Shown: in pieces, positions 12,179-22,655 of the stretch | Numbering within the stretch: position 1 is the stretch's first letter | Layout: each line of letters begins with the position of its first letter | Source of the DNA: Periplaneta americana | Lineage: Eukaryota; Arthropoda; Insecta; Blattodea; Blattidae | Direction: 5' to 3' | NCBI RefSeq assembly: GCF_040183065.1 | Contig: NC_091127.1 | Location: 26,648,391-26,712,390 of the forward strand | Length of the DNA: 64,000 bases | Translations under genes and position numbers: made by a program | The notes under the pieces: model-generated | Database searches by the model: none | What the model saw: the letters and a program-made list of their open reading frames with translations, nothing else | What the model was told of the DNA's origin: nothing

Positions 12179-12445
12179 ATGAAAGCTAGATGTAAGGACT
12201 TGACAAATGTTGAACTTTTCAAATCTTTGCCAAAAAATAAATATCCGAAGCTTCGTTCTTTCGCTTGCTCTGTTGAAGCCATGTTCGCTACAACTTACGT
12301 TTGTGAAAAATTATTTTCAACAATGAAAATAATAAAAACCAAATTTAGATCACGATTGACAGACAAATACCTTCGTGATCAACTACGACTGGCAGTAAGT
12401 GATATAATTCCTGATTTTGAAACTCTGTCGCAGAGACATTCATAA
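12179..12445 (+). pseudogene. hAT transposase C-terminal dimerisation domain
   Basis: The 88-residue frame ends with CEKLFSTMKIIKTKFRSRLT followed by a D-L-R-L-A-V helix. This matches the hATC dimerisation signature (E-xx-FS-xx-..-K-xx-x-R-xx-L-xx-xx-L-xx-xL). It lies in the same orientation and element as the BED finger 100 bases upstream, so the two are ends of one transposase whose middle has been deleted. Confidence 0.8.
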
Positions 12446-12599
12446 GACAGTTAATTTTAGGTTGTGATAACGTGTCCTATGTTTCATTCTTCATTTCTTT
12501 CTTCGTTACACATACTAAGCATTAGTTTGTAGCCTTGTGCTGTATAAAATTGTATTGAAGTGCTTGACGTAAGGAAAATGAAAATCCATTAATGTCAGA

Positions 12600-13145
12600 C
12601 AGTTGCTTCACTTCCCCTTCGGGTGTCCGCCTCCCTCCATACCATCCCATCGCACCTCCTCATACTCATCTTCTTTCACAATAGCCCTGCCAAGACTCTG
12701 GAATTCGCTACCTGCTAGCATCAGGGACTGTCGAAATAAAATTGAATTCAAACGAAAACTTACTAGGCACTTGGTCAGTAATTGATTACTTGTAAATAGT
12801 TTCTTTAATCTATCACAAAATATTTCAATATCCAGTAATTTCATCACTATACAATTTTGTTATTCTAGATTTAATTTGTAATTCAGTAAATATAAAATAT
12901 TCTTTGTTTCTCTATGATAAATTATCTAGCTTTAATTATTCAGGTAATTTTTTCGTACTTTGATTTTATTGTAATTGTAAATTTAATACTAACTGTAATA
13001 TTATTTGTAATTGTAATTGTAAATTTAATACTAATTGTAATTTTATTGTTGATATTGTAGTTGGAATCTCCTGGTAGAGGGGCAGAGAAGGCCTGACGGC
13101 CTTATCTCTACCAGGTTAAATAAATAAATACTACTACTACTACTC
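12600..13145 (+). mobile_element. 5'-truncated jockey/CR1-type LINE nested in the hAT element
   Basis: The frame 12603-12785 carries ALPRLWNSLPASIR followed by FKRKLTRHL, the C-terminal end common to CR1/jockey-type reverse transcriptases. The 3' UTR ends TCTACCAGGTTAAATAAATA and a (CTA)n tail at about 13128-13144. The insertion sits between the hAT dimerisation domain and the hAT right end, so it came after the hAT. Confidence 0.75.
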
Positions 13146-13220
13146 CATAGGTACTATGCACATTGCAGGTTACACAGTGGCTCGGCGCGCGATTACATTT
13201 TCGCCACCGCTGGCCTAATG

Positions 13221-14350
13221 CATTGAAATAATCTTATGAATCACCCAGAAGAACCCCCAGTAAGAACGAGAAACCGTACACAGACAGTAGTAACAAAACA
13301 TGTATTTTGAGTTAACTTTTCTCTGATTTGTTAAGGAAAACAATTCCACGCATTTGCACTACACATTTTGCAACCGCAATAATTCATTGAAATCTTTTTA
13401 TTTCCGGGTGTCATGACAACATACATGTACTGTAAATATACCGATATACGCATGCAGAACAAATAAATGTGTCAGCTGTTTGCAAGTTACTTAATAACAG
13501 ACCAAGATAACTGCAATCTAAACAGATCAGAGAGCTGTCGCTGACCTACTTCTAGGTAAACAAGGTGCATATGTAGGTTTGATGTTTCGTAATTAATCGG
13601 TCAAATCCGTAGGCATTGCGCAGGCTATGCGAGGAGATTCAAGCCATGGAAATTTAAGTACACTGCAGGACCAGCACGTTCAGCTCATGGCTTTCGCCAG
13701 AGGAACTGCGGTTCGATTCTGTGACGTGTATGAGAGACAAAAAGGCAGCTAACCAGATTCACTCTCCTATTTTCATTATAGTCATTGATCACTGTTTGTA
13801 GTAAAAAGGGGACAATAAATAACAATCACCGTATGAGATTTGGGATTTACTCGAAAATGCTTCTTGTAGTGAATTTCTTTCTTAATAAGAACTAATTTTC
13901 TTCGCGGTCTCTTTAAAAAAAAATCTGTTGAAAGCATTAAATTGAAAGTGTCACTGAGTTGGAGAGAGCACCGCGTTACGAATTGCACTTTTCCAGTCGA
14001 AGTCCTTTCCTGGTAGAGGTATAACTGCTCCAATCTGGTGGGAAAATACTTATAAAATCCTGTAGATTGATTATAGCATCAGATTTCTTGATTATTTTTC
14101 AATGCGTGTAAAAGACACAATCGGACGGAAGGAAATAATACATCAGAAATGAAAACATAATTTAAATTTTATAATGAAAATTTGAGATATTAAGCATGTG
14201 ATGAGCGTATCGAAGCGGCTATATACTGAATTATTTGTTATTGGAAAGAACACAATAGTCTTATGTTATATAAATGGAAATTTTCAGTGGTTTTCATAAA
14301 ACAACCACACTCCAAAGATTTTTTGTGAAAACAGCCATTGTCCAGGACGA
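13221..14350. other. Mostly unassigned; one tRNA-like patch
   Basis: No gene recognised. Near 13655-13720 a GTTCAGCTC segment and GCGGTTCGATTC could be the A and B boxes of a decayed SINE head, but the body is not recognisable. Confidence 0.4.
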
Positions 14351-14354
14351 TGGT

Positions 14355-14412
14355 AGCATTTGAAGAGTCCACTGCAAGAATGATGGGTGTCACTTTCTTG
14401 TCGAAAATGAAC
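14355..14412 (+). repeat. Left arm of an inverted repeat flanking a LINE
   Basis: TTTGAAGAGTCCACTGCAAG and the following GAATGATGG-GTGTCA are repeated in inverse orientation at about 15555-15612. The arms bracket the LINE at 14460-15450 and may be an older element split by that insertion. Confidence 0.6.
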
Positions 14413-14459
14413 CAAGACTGTCAATGCATAGCTTAAGACATATAGAATGTACAGGTAAT

Positions 14460-15450
14460 TAAAGAGTGGTTTGATTCAAACGCTCTTTCCTTAAACACAT
14501 CCAAAACAACTGTTGTTCCATTTTCACTAAGGTCCAGTGGTCTTCAATCTTCCTTTAGGCTCAAAATTCATCATTCAGATTGTTCTTCTCAAAATTGTGA
14601 TTGTCCCATATTAACCGAATCCTCAGAAGTTAAGTATTTAGGCATTACGATCGACCAACACTTACGATGGAACAAATATATTACATATTTATGCAATAGA
14701 TTACGTAAAACAATTTATATCTTTGTTATACTTCGGTCATATTTACCAGTTAATATTTTACGTCTCATTTATTTAGCTTTATTTCAATCCATTCTCCAGT
14801 ATGGAATTTTAGGGTGGGGAAATGCTTGTAATTCTAATCTCACTCCACTAATACTTATTCAGAAAAGAATCATTAAAATATGCCTTAATAAACCAATTGA
14901 TTATTCATCTGAGCTTTTGTTTACTGATTTTAATGTTTTGAAAATTAAACAGATTTATTATATTGCCTTATTAATCTTCATACATAAAAACCGTAATAAA
15001 TTCAAATTGTATCATCATAAATATGGAACTAAAAGATCCGATTTTATACGACTAGAGGAACCAAAGTGTTTCACAAGCACAGCTCTGAGCCATGGTACCT
15101 ACTTTGGTCCAAGGTTATACAATAAAATAATTCATAAATATCCAGATTTGCAAAATTTTAGTATCAGGAATTTCAAAAATAGCGTTAGGAATTTAATTTT
15201 TAAAGAATATATATTGATTTAATATGTATATGTATTTGTATGACTTAAATTGTTAAAATTGAAATTGTATTTTTAAATTTAATTTAATCCTGTAATTTTT
15301 TTTCTTGACCCAGTTTGTGTCAAAAAATTATCTTTGTGTTTATCTTTGTGTTTAGATATCTCCCTGAGCACGAGTTTTTTACTCCTTCAGGGAAGAACTA
15401 AGATTGTATTTCTGTCAATGTTAGTTTATTAACAATAAACAACAATAAAC
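14460..15450 (+). mobile_element. 5'-truncated jockey/CR1-type LINE, RT C-terminal third
   Basis: One frame stays open from about 14464 to 15222. Visible motifs include YLGITIDQHLRWNKYI (the YLG block after the RT palm), LQYGILGWGNA (thumb region) and the final RNFKNSVRNLIFKEYIL. The 3' UTR runs to a tail of repeated AACAATAA near 15430-15450. The palm with the F/Y-ADD motif and the endonuclease are missing, so this is a dead, 5'-truncated but otherwise little-damaged copy. Confidence 0.8.
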
Positions 15451-15554
15451 ATACAGAGTTATACGTATGGCATTAACACTGATAGTCATTGTCCAGTAAT
15501 GATCGGAAAATCACAATTAGCTTTGAGCGCTAAGCATTTCAAACTTTCAATTGC

Positions 15555-15612
15555 TTCTCCTGCAAAATGTATTCCAAATGACATCCATCATTCTTGCAAT
15601 GGACTCTTCATT
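15555..15612 (-). repeat. Right arm of the inverted repeat at 14355
   Basis: On the minus strand it reads AATGAAGAGTCCATTGCAAG then AATGATGGATGTCA, matching the left arm with two or three differences. Confidence 0.6.
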
Positions 15613-15990
15613 TAGAAATATCCCATTCGTATCATCTTGAATCATTTATCCATGCAATTTTAAACTGTAGAAGATTGGCAGTCCTGCTTCTTATGTACGC
15701 TGCAAAAGCCACCTCAGAGAAAAATACTTCACCACGTGAATTTTTGTATTACTTATAAGTCATCTTTAGGTGCAGAAGTAACTCCATGGAAGACGCGTAA
15801 ACAACGAAAGGAGAAGAAACAGAATATAATAAAGAAAAAGAAGATTAAAGGAGAGACACACTTCAACCACAACAGAGTATTTTTTCTTAAAACAATCTTC
15901 GTCCACGGTTACTTACATTTACACATGAATTTCTATGAAACAATTTAAGTTATAAATGTGCTTCAGTTTTCCAAAGTTTCTACAAAGTTC
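15613..15990. other. No recognised gene
   Basis: No domain, RNA or element ends identified. Confidence 0.5.
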
Positions 15991-15994
15991 TTTT

Positions 15995-16778
15995 TTTTTT
16001 TTTTATCCTGAAAGTTTATGTTTTTGTACTATGGTTGTCTTTCCAGCGGGCTAGCGGCGAGGTAGAGGGCTGGCCTTGCATTCGGGAGGTCCGGGGTTCG
16101 ATCCCAGGGGCCGGCAATCCTGAGGTTTTTCATGGTTTCCTCAGTTATTTCCAGGCAAATGCCGGGATTGTACCTCTTGAAAGTCCGGCCATGGACGGCG
16201 ATCCTTCCCCTAATCCTTTCATATGTGTGAGTGAATGCTGTGTAATGTCTTAAATATTTGTGTTGTATCGGAGGTGGCCCTGGCATTGAGCTAATCCCTC
16301 ATCCAGAGAGGCCCTCCATGTCCTTGTGTGGTCAAAAAAGTATGTATGTGATCCATAGACTAATTCCTCTCCCGACAGGTCGCGGCCCTGTAAGGCCCGG
16401 GTGGCGTGGGTCGTGTAATAAGTACCTAAAAGTGAGAGGTTAAACTAAGGGAAAGAAGAAGTTTTTTTTTTTTCCAAACAAGAAAATCAATTATTATATT
16501 CAATGTTCCTGGCCACCAGTTGAAAAATCATAGCCACCATTTTTATCAAGAAAATGTTCTTATTCTGTCCCCCGCACCTATCTGATAAGAAGCGAACAAT
16601 TCCCACACTTTCTGCGCTGCCCATACAAGCGGTCCGTGGTTCGGTTCCTGGAGTAGGTAATGGAAGAAATTTATCTTCCACCTATGAGACTGGTTGGTTG
16701 TCCGTTGTCTTGTGATTTCTCGGCGGGGGCGGTGTGTTGATTCCCCTTCTACACCGCAGTGGTCTGTAAGTCGGTACT
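15995..16778 (+). repeat. Local duplication unit, copy 1 (with SINE insert)
   Basis: Segments TTTATGTTTTTGTACTATGG, TATTCAATGTTCCTGGCCAC, ACAAGCGGTCCGTGGTTC and GAGACTGGTTGGTTGTCC occur in the same order here and in copy 2 at 17920-18246. Copy 1 is longer because a SINE (about 16046-16460) is inserted in it. The next element starts exactly at its right end. The GCGGTCCGTGGTTCGGTTCC part is itself B-box-like, so the unit may be an old SINE. Confidence 0.75.
16046..16460 (+). mobile_element. tRNA-derived SINE inserted in duplication copy 1
   Basis: The head has TAGCGGCGAGGTAGAGGGCT (A-box region) and GGTCCGGGGTTCGATCCC (B box GGTTCGATCC). The body includes GTACCTCTTGAAAGTCCGGC and CATGGACGGCGATCC. 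It interrupts sequence that is continuous in copy 2, which gives the boundaries to within a few bases. Confidence 0.75.
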
Positions 16779-16779
16779 A

Positions 16780-17884
16780 CAGGGACATCATTTTATTTTT
16801 ACTTCAATTTTTATTGTACCCGAGTTTTTTAATGTACTTCACTCCCACCCCTTCTACTAATGAAGTTCAACCGTCCTCCACACAGATCCAAGACTCCATA
16901 TACAGTCATAGTAGCCTTACGGTCATAGTGAACAGTACGTTCCAAAAATATCTTTGCGTTTTCCAGCGACGAAAGAGCTTTCAATATTGAATCATTTTCG
17001 CACAGGTACTGTCGTCCATTTGCCTACGTCGTATCCCGGTTTCCTCCACCAGCTTTTAATCGCCAGCTAGTGGCTGGGCTGTCTTAGCTCTTTTCTGAAA
17101 ACATTAATTTCTGTTAGGAATTAATTGGAGGTCTACGTAATATTATACTACTATTTAAAATAACTTAAATAAAAGGACCTCGTTAAGTAATTAACTGTCA
17201 CATGATTTCCTCTCTTTCTACGACCCTACGACATAACCACTTGGACGGACAGTAGATAGTATGTCTGAGTAATTTTATCTTTTCGGAACGGGCAGAAGTG
17301 AAGATTGAATTTACAGTACTTAAGGTACTCTTTTATAGAGTAGGTACAGAATTATTTCAACATGAGTTACTTAGTACGAAGGACGAAACTGGTAATTGGG
17401 ATTAGGTACAATAGTCTATAGTGCGATAATATACACATTAGAACTGAAGGCTGTATCGAAATGAACTGCCACCATTTTGAAAAATGTGTTTAAATATCCA
17501 TATTATGATTATCTTTCAATTTAACTTCATTCTCTATATTGCACGCTAATGTGCTGTGGACAGTATAATATACACTGCATAATGAATACGTCCACATGAA
17601 CAGCTCAGTTCATGAGTAAAAACACTCATTGTTAAAACTGTACTGTATTTTGATTAAACAAAAACCTAATGAAAATGATTAAAGTCAAAATCGCGATATT
17701 TCCTAGTTTACGTAAATGGAAGCACTACTTTTCTTCCCTCCTATACCTAGTAAAGTGATTTGTTTGTACATTACGCCAGTATTATCGAACTCCAGTCGTG
17801 GAAGGGGGGTAGCAAACGGCGTTGATGCAAAGGTATAGCTAGGTTGATATTAAAAATGTTACTAAAAATAAAATGATGTCCCTG
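16780..17884. mobile_element. TA-flanked non-autonomous DNA transposon, copy B (1105 bases)
   Basis: It has the same inverted ends and TA flanks (16778-16779, 17885-17886) as copy A at 8627-9706 and is near-identical along its length. Differences are point changes and short indels, such as an extra segment near 17240. It landed at the junction between the two local duplication copies. Confidence 0.88.
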
Positions 17885-17919
17885 TACAACACCCATGCCA
17901 GATATTTTTTTGTTCCTCC

Positions 17920-18246
17920 CAAAAATTTATGTTTTTGTACTATGGTTGTTTTTCAAAAAAAAAAAAAAAAAAAAAAAAAACATCAATTATATTCAATGTT
18001 CCTGGCCACCAATTGAAAAAACATACCATTCTTATGAAGAAAATGTTGTTGTTCTGTCCTCCGCACGTAAGTATCTAAGAGGCGAACAACTTCCACACTT
18101 GTTTGCGCTGTCCATACAAGCGGTCCGTGGTTCAGTTCCCGGAGTACATAATTGAAAAAAATTATCTTCCACCTATGAGACTGGTTGGTTGTCCATTGGG
18201 TGGCGGTGTGCTGATTCCCCTTCTACACCCAAGTCGTCTGCAAGTC
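17920..18246 (+). repeat. Local duplication unit, copy 2
   Basis: Same order of blocks as copy 1 without the SINE. It has an A run of 24 at 17957-17980, at the place where copy 1 carries the SINE. Confidence 0.75.
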
Positions 18247-18249
18247 GGT

Positions 18250-18714
18250 ACTACGTGAAATGTGAAACGAATAAAGAAAGAAAGGACAGTGATATTATTT
18301 CATTTCAGCCTTTACTGATATCTGGTTTTGAAAGTTAAATAATATCCGCCTGGTTTTGAAACTAACTCCTACTTCGTGTTCTTACAACTACGCGATGTAC
18401 TTTAATTAAAACGAACTGTTCTTACGCGGTTATAGAGATCGTTACAACTTTGTAAAAAAAAAGTTATATAGCTGTTTTTGCAGCAAAACGACTGATACAG
18501 ATTATTTTGCCAACAGCACATACTCTCACATAACTTGCCATTGCACCGCTGGAGTGGACCACCTCGAAAACAACATGGCTGGACACCACAGAGCTCAAGC
18601 AGTTGAGATAAAACGTTGCTCGTTTGTCCGAGGTTGAAGTACTTTTTTGTGGGGGCACGCAGGGTCAATAGACAAGGCCTTTCTTGTGTTTTATTTTATC
18701 CCGGCAACGGCCTT

Positions 18715-18756
<42 letters not shown>

Positions 18757-19112
18757 TGATACAGTCATCGAGGCCACAAAAAGAAACCTTTTGTTCAGAG
18801 AGTTGGTCTTGTGAATTGTTTTGGGAAACTTTATGAGCACGTCTCTGTCGCTTTTCATGAGAAAAGCGAAGTTTGACTCTGGACTAACACCTCCACACTT
18901 TCCAGCAACACATACTGCACGTCACACAGAGCAGGCCACTGTGTAACGCGAAATACTAACGATCAAAAACAGTAATTTCCCATCCTAATTAGGATCTCTT
19001 TAGAAGTTGAATGGTTACCAAGCTTGTCCTCGCATCCGAGGTTCCTGAGTCCAAAGCTAGCCGAGGACCATGGATTTTTAGAGATGAAAATCCGTAAAGA
19101 AGAGCTTTCTGC
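18250..19112. other. No recognised gene
   Basis: Contains a (GA)n tract at 18721-18755. Nothing else is recognised. Confidence 0.5.
18721..18755. repeat. (GA)n microsatellite
   Basis: About 16 GA units followed by AAGAGATG. Confidence 0.95.
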
Positions 19113-19123
19113 GGAAAGTAAGT

Positions 19124-19384
19124 TTATTTTATTTTAGTAGGTTATTTTACGACGCTTTATCAACATCTTAGGTTATTTAGCGTCTGAATGAGATGAAGGT
19201 GATAATGCCGGTGAAATGAGTCCGGGGTCCAACACCGAAAGTTACCCAGCATTTGCTCATATTGGGTTGAGGGAAAACCTCGGAAAAAACCTCAACCAGA
19301 TAACTTGCCCCGAACCGGGAATCGAACCCAGGCCACCTGGTTTCGCGGCCAGACGCGCTGACCGTTACTCCACAGGTGTGGACC
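19124..19384 (-). mobile_element. Full-length tRNA-derived SINE with 11-base target duplication
   Basis: GGAAAGTAAGT flanks both ends (19113-19123, 19385-19395). On the minus strand the head reads TAACGGTCAGCGCGTCTGGC then GGGTTCGATTCCCGG, a clear A/B box pair. The body ends at a T-rich (A-rich on the minus strand) tail. Related copies are at 1965, 19655, 28440 and 28905. Confidence 0.9.
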
Positions 19385-19654
19385 GGAAAGTAAGTAAAGC
19401 TTGGGTTTTCGTGTCGATATCCCTGAATGAGAAGGCTCTGGATAAAATAAAAGTAACTGGTTTCCTTTGTTTTGTCTCTGGCATGTAGTAGTGGATTCAG
19501 GTTTCATAAGTGATCACAAAAAAAAAATCGGCCGTATTTGTCTCGAATCGGGCCAGACAATCCCTTGAAATTTGACATCGGCCGTACTTTTGTTCCAGTG
19601 TTAACAAACGCGGAACCAACCTTTCGGAGACCTTGGACATGCCCAAGGTATTAA

Positions 19655-19850
19655 GACGTGGCGCGAGTAACAGCTTGCCTGACCGTGAAACGTGCGGGCC
19701 AGAGTCCAAATCACGGTTGGGACAAGTTACCTGGTTGGGGATTTCTCCGAGGTTTTCCCTCAATCACTTGAACTAGAATTGCTGGATAACTTTTGGCGTT
19801 GCACCTCAGACTCATTTCCCCTTTATTAGCATCATTTCGTTTATCATCTT
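19655..19850 (+). mobile_element. Diverged SINE, plus orientation
   Basis: Same family as 19124: a weak head (GAGTAACAGCTTGCCTGACC), CGGTTGGGACAAGTTACCTG, CGAGGTTTTCCCTCAATCAC and CAGACTCATTTCCCC in order. It faces the SINE at 19124 tail-to-tail across a short spacer, making an imperfect inverted pair. Confidence 0.7.
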
Positions 19851-19875
19851 TAATAGTTACAGGTTGACCAGGAGG

Positions 19876-20141
19876 ACGTGACGGCCGTGGTTCCGTGATC
19901 CGCCTACAGATGACATCTGTCTGCGGGAGTGCACATACCCCAAAAAAAGCCGCAAGAGCTTCAATAAGCGGACTGCGATTTAACAGGGGAGTGTAGCTCC
20001 CTCGGACAGATGGCGCCTTGGTGAGTCGCGGAATAGCGACATGTCCCTCTGGTTAAGGATGCAGCAGATTCAAGCAGGTGAATTGCGAACAGAGGACATC
20101 GATCTGAGAAGGCTGCAGAGGAACATCACAGAAAGGCGGAG
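19876..20141 (+). pseudogene. Unrecognised exon-like open frame with one in-frame TAA
   Basis: A single frame is open from 19882 to beyond 20141 except for TAA at 19981. Upstream of the stop it reads DDICLRECTYPKKSRKSFNK; downstream, starting at ATG 20041, it reads MSLWLRMQQIQAGELRTEDI followed by an R-rich helix-like stretch. The segment is much richer in G+C than its surroundings, has acceptor-like TAG/CAG sites before it (GTTACAG at about 19862, GATTTAACAG at 19987) and a good donor AG|GTATGA at 20142. I do not recognise the family. It could be a start exon (20041-20141, 33 codons plus 2 bases), a decayed exon, or part of an unknown repeat. Confidence 0.35.
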
Positions 20142-20421
20142 GTATGATTTCCTGTCACATCTGGATGTTGTGATTTAATCGATATAATGGCATAAAGTAG
20201 TGAATCACGTGTTTGAATGTGTATTTCCTTTTTGATATATAAGGTTTTTAGTTCGTGTTTGCATTCAGCTTATGGTATCGTTTGTGTTTTTTGTTTTTGA
20301 AAGAATTTTAGATAAGGTCGCTAATAGTCATAGTAGCTGACGCGTCCTTTTTAAACACCACTAACTAACTAATGTGCTTGAAAAAAACGATCCTAAGGAC
20401 TTCAAAAATTATCCCAATATA

Positions 20422-20945
20422 AGGAGGTTGCAAAATAAGTCTAAAGGCTGTGATGCCTATGGTACACCCGTTCAGTTCAGATACGCATAACCTCGCTAAT
20501 TTTCCGCACTTTCGATCGACGGTCATTCAACACCATATCGTGAATTTTTTCTACGATTTCTTCGCTTGTTGCTGTTACTAGACGGCAACGACTCGTCTTC
20601 CACACTCTCTCGACCATGTTTAAATAATGCCGCCATTTTTTCAGAGTCGAAGACGCTGAAGCGAATTCCCCCAGTGTAGCATCCATGTCTGCTTTAATTT
20701 GTTGGACCCACTCCCTATTTTTTAAAGAAATATTTCATGATTGCACGAAGCTCGATATTTTTTTAATTTTTGCCAGTCTGTTCGGCGCACTAACTTCAAA
20801 ATTAAACTACACAAAATGTAGTCAACAGAAAATATGATTTTTCGTGTTTGAACTAATGTAAAATGACCGCTAACAATGGCGGCATTGTTCATACGTTTTC
20901 AATGTCATCTATATGTCAGACCACGAGCTTTTTAAACGAACCTCG
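20422..20945 (-). mobile_element. Deleted mariner element retaining the N-terminal HTH
   Basis: The frame 20686-20477 (extended upstream to about 20790 with a frame break) reads DATLGEFASASSTLKKWRHY, then EEIVEKIHDMVLNDRRSKVR. This is the paired HTH of SETMAR-like mariner transposases. Both ends resemble each other in inverse (AGGAGGTTGCAAAAT.. and CGAGGTTCGTTTAAAA..), each next to TA. The DDE catalytic half is missing. Confidence 0.7.
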
Positions 20946-20959
20946 TAGACAAAATTACG

Positions 20960-21090
20960 ATTTTGTCCCTCTGGAGTTATTTTACAGGCCAGCAAATCTA
21001 CTGACACTTAAATGCCATCGACCTGGGCCGGGATCGAACCCGCAACCTTGAGCACAGGTCAGCACTCTACAAACTGCGCTACCCATGCCG
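20960..21090 (-). mobile_element. SINE, tRNA-like end (family also at 6.95 kb)
   Basis: The minus strand reads GGCATGGGTAGCGCAGTTTG then GGTTGCGGGTTCGATCCCGG, a well preserved A/B box pair, followed by the shared CGATGGCATTTAAGTGTCAG body. It starts within about 15 bases of the mariner right end. Confidence 0.7.
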
Positions 21091-21229
21091 ACATAAAAAG
21101 TTATAGTACCTATTTTATACATATCAATTGTGGAGTTACAAGTACATAGGCCTACTTCCTGGATAAATTCACTCGTAAAAAAATTATTGTACAGTGATGA
21201 ATAGACGGCTCTCCCTTAACACTTCTTCC

Positions 21230-21667
21230 TTGTTAATTATATGTAGTCGCAACTTGGACTCTCACTTTGAGAGAAGAACAGAGGTTAAGGATGTTTGAGA
21301 ATAAGGTGCTTAGGAAAATATTTCGGGCTAAGAGGGATGATGTTACAGGTGAATGTAAAAGTTGCACAACACAGAACTGTACGCATTGTATTCTTCACCT
21401 GACATAATTAGGAACATTAAATCCAGACGTCTGATATGGGCAGGGCATGTAGCACTTATGGGCGAATCCAGAAATGCATATAGAGTGTTAATTGGGAGGC
21501 CAGAGGGAAAAAGACCTTTGGGGAGGCCGAGATGTGGATGGAAGGATAATATTAAAATGGATTTGAGGGAGGTGGGATATGATGGTAGAGAGTGTATTAA
21601 TCTTGCCCATGATAGGGACCGATGGCGGGCTTATGTGAGGGCGGCAATGAACCTGCGGGTTCTCTAA
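21230..21667 (+). pseudogene. RTE/BovB-like LINE ORF C-terminus, copy 1
   Basis: Before a one-base frameshift near 21358 the frame reads TWTLTLREEQRLRMFENKVL; after it, 21362-21667 reads ELYALYSSPDIIRNIKSRRL, WAGHVALMGESRNAY, GRPEGKRPLGRPRCGW and DRDRWRAYVRAAMNLRVL before the stop. This is the conserved C-terminal tail of APE-type endonuclease-RT proteins often annotated as craniofacial-development-protein-2-like or F52C9.6-like. The copy lacks RT and endonuclease. Confidence 0.8.
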
Positions 21668-22540
21668 AAGCCATTTGTAAGTAAGTTGTAATACGCAGTC
21701 GCATAAACCGTAGTCTATATTTCCGTCAGAATATTTTTTGATGTGGGGGAAAAAGGAAAGTAATAAAGAAAATTGAAAAATAATAACTAAACGGATGACG
21801 AAACATTATTTAATAAACATGAAAGCATTAAGAAAATACCTTTAATTAAATTTTAACACCATGTATTTCATACGAAAAAACATTGTCTCAAGTGTATGGA
21901 GCGGTATGGGAGAATCAACTTGAAACTAGTTCCGATGCCTGACTCACAGGAAGGAAGATCAAGTCTAGCGCCTCATTACAGACAATAGACTTACGTCATG
22001 ATAGCACCATCAATTGTCAACTACGCCTCCATAACGAAGGCTCGTGTTATGAAGTACAAGACGATCAACGAGCGTGAGGGAATCCAGTTGTGTAAGAAGT
22101 TTAATATGCTGCCGTGTCGGTTAGGCCGCTTCGAAATGAAATGATTCATCGACGTAAATTAATAGCGACTGGCGGACGCTCATTGCCGCTACGAACGCAG
22201 CGAATTTCTGGACGCTGTGCTGCAGCTCTCAGCGTAAGACGGACATTAAAATAGGTCAACGGAAAACAATAGAACTGTTATGCAATTCTTAATATCGTTT
22301 ACGGGCGAAGTAGGTCATGGATCTGTTATCAGTTATTACTGATCCCACACCTCAAGCGTTTGTTTGTTTCATACAGGTTAGTCAAAGATAGCATCATTTA
22401 GATAAATATAAATAATTCGAAAAGAAACAGCTCCACCCTCAGCAAGAGATAAAGACAGAAAAGGGAAGGAAAAATAACATGAAAGAAACAAACAACACGC
22501 TAGAAAGAAAGAAAACGATACTTACTTATTCGTACAAATG
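21668..22540. other. No recognised gene
   Basis: No domain, RNA or terminal repeat recognised. Confidence 0.5.
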
Positions 22541-22542
22541 GC

Positions 22543-22655
22543 TTAGAGAACCAGAAGGTTCACTGCCGCATTCACAAAAGCCCGGCATTGGTTCCTATCC
22601 TCAGCAAGATTAAACCAGTTCCTACCATCATATCCCACCTCATTCAAATTCATTT
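22543..22655 (-). pseudogene. RTE/BovB-like LINE tail, copy 2
   Basis: The minus strand reads MNLNEVGYDGRNWFNLAEDR, then AAVNLLVL and a stop, parallel to the last 35 residues of copy 1. Only the extreme 3' end remains. Confidence 0.65.

Larger units (their letters stand above)
11796..13212 (+). mobile_element. hAT transposon with BED finger and dimerisation remnants
   Basis: An 8-base duplication GCCTAATG flanks the element (11788-11795, 13213-13220). The termini are CAGCCGTGGCGAAAAT on the left and CAGCGGTGGCGAAAAT read inward on the right. These are hAT hallmarks. It holds two transposase pieces (11830-12078, 12179-12445) and a nested LINE 3' end (12600-13145). Most of the transposase catalytic core between the two pieces is deleted. 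Confidence 0.92.

Noticed and set aside
16029..16286. Opposing open frames with proline- and glycine-rich products
   Set aside because: Both are translations of a GC-rich tRNA-derived SINE.
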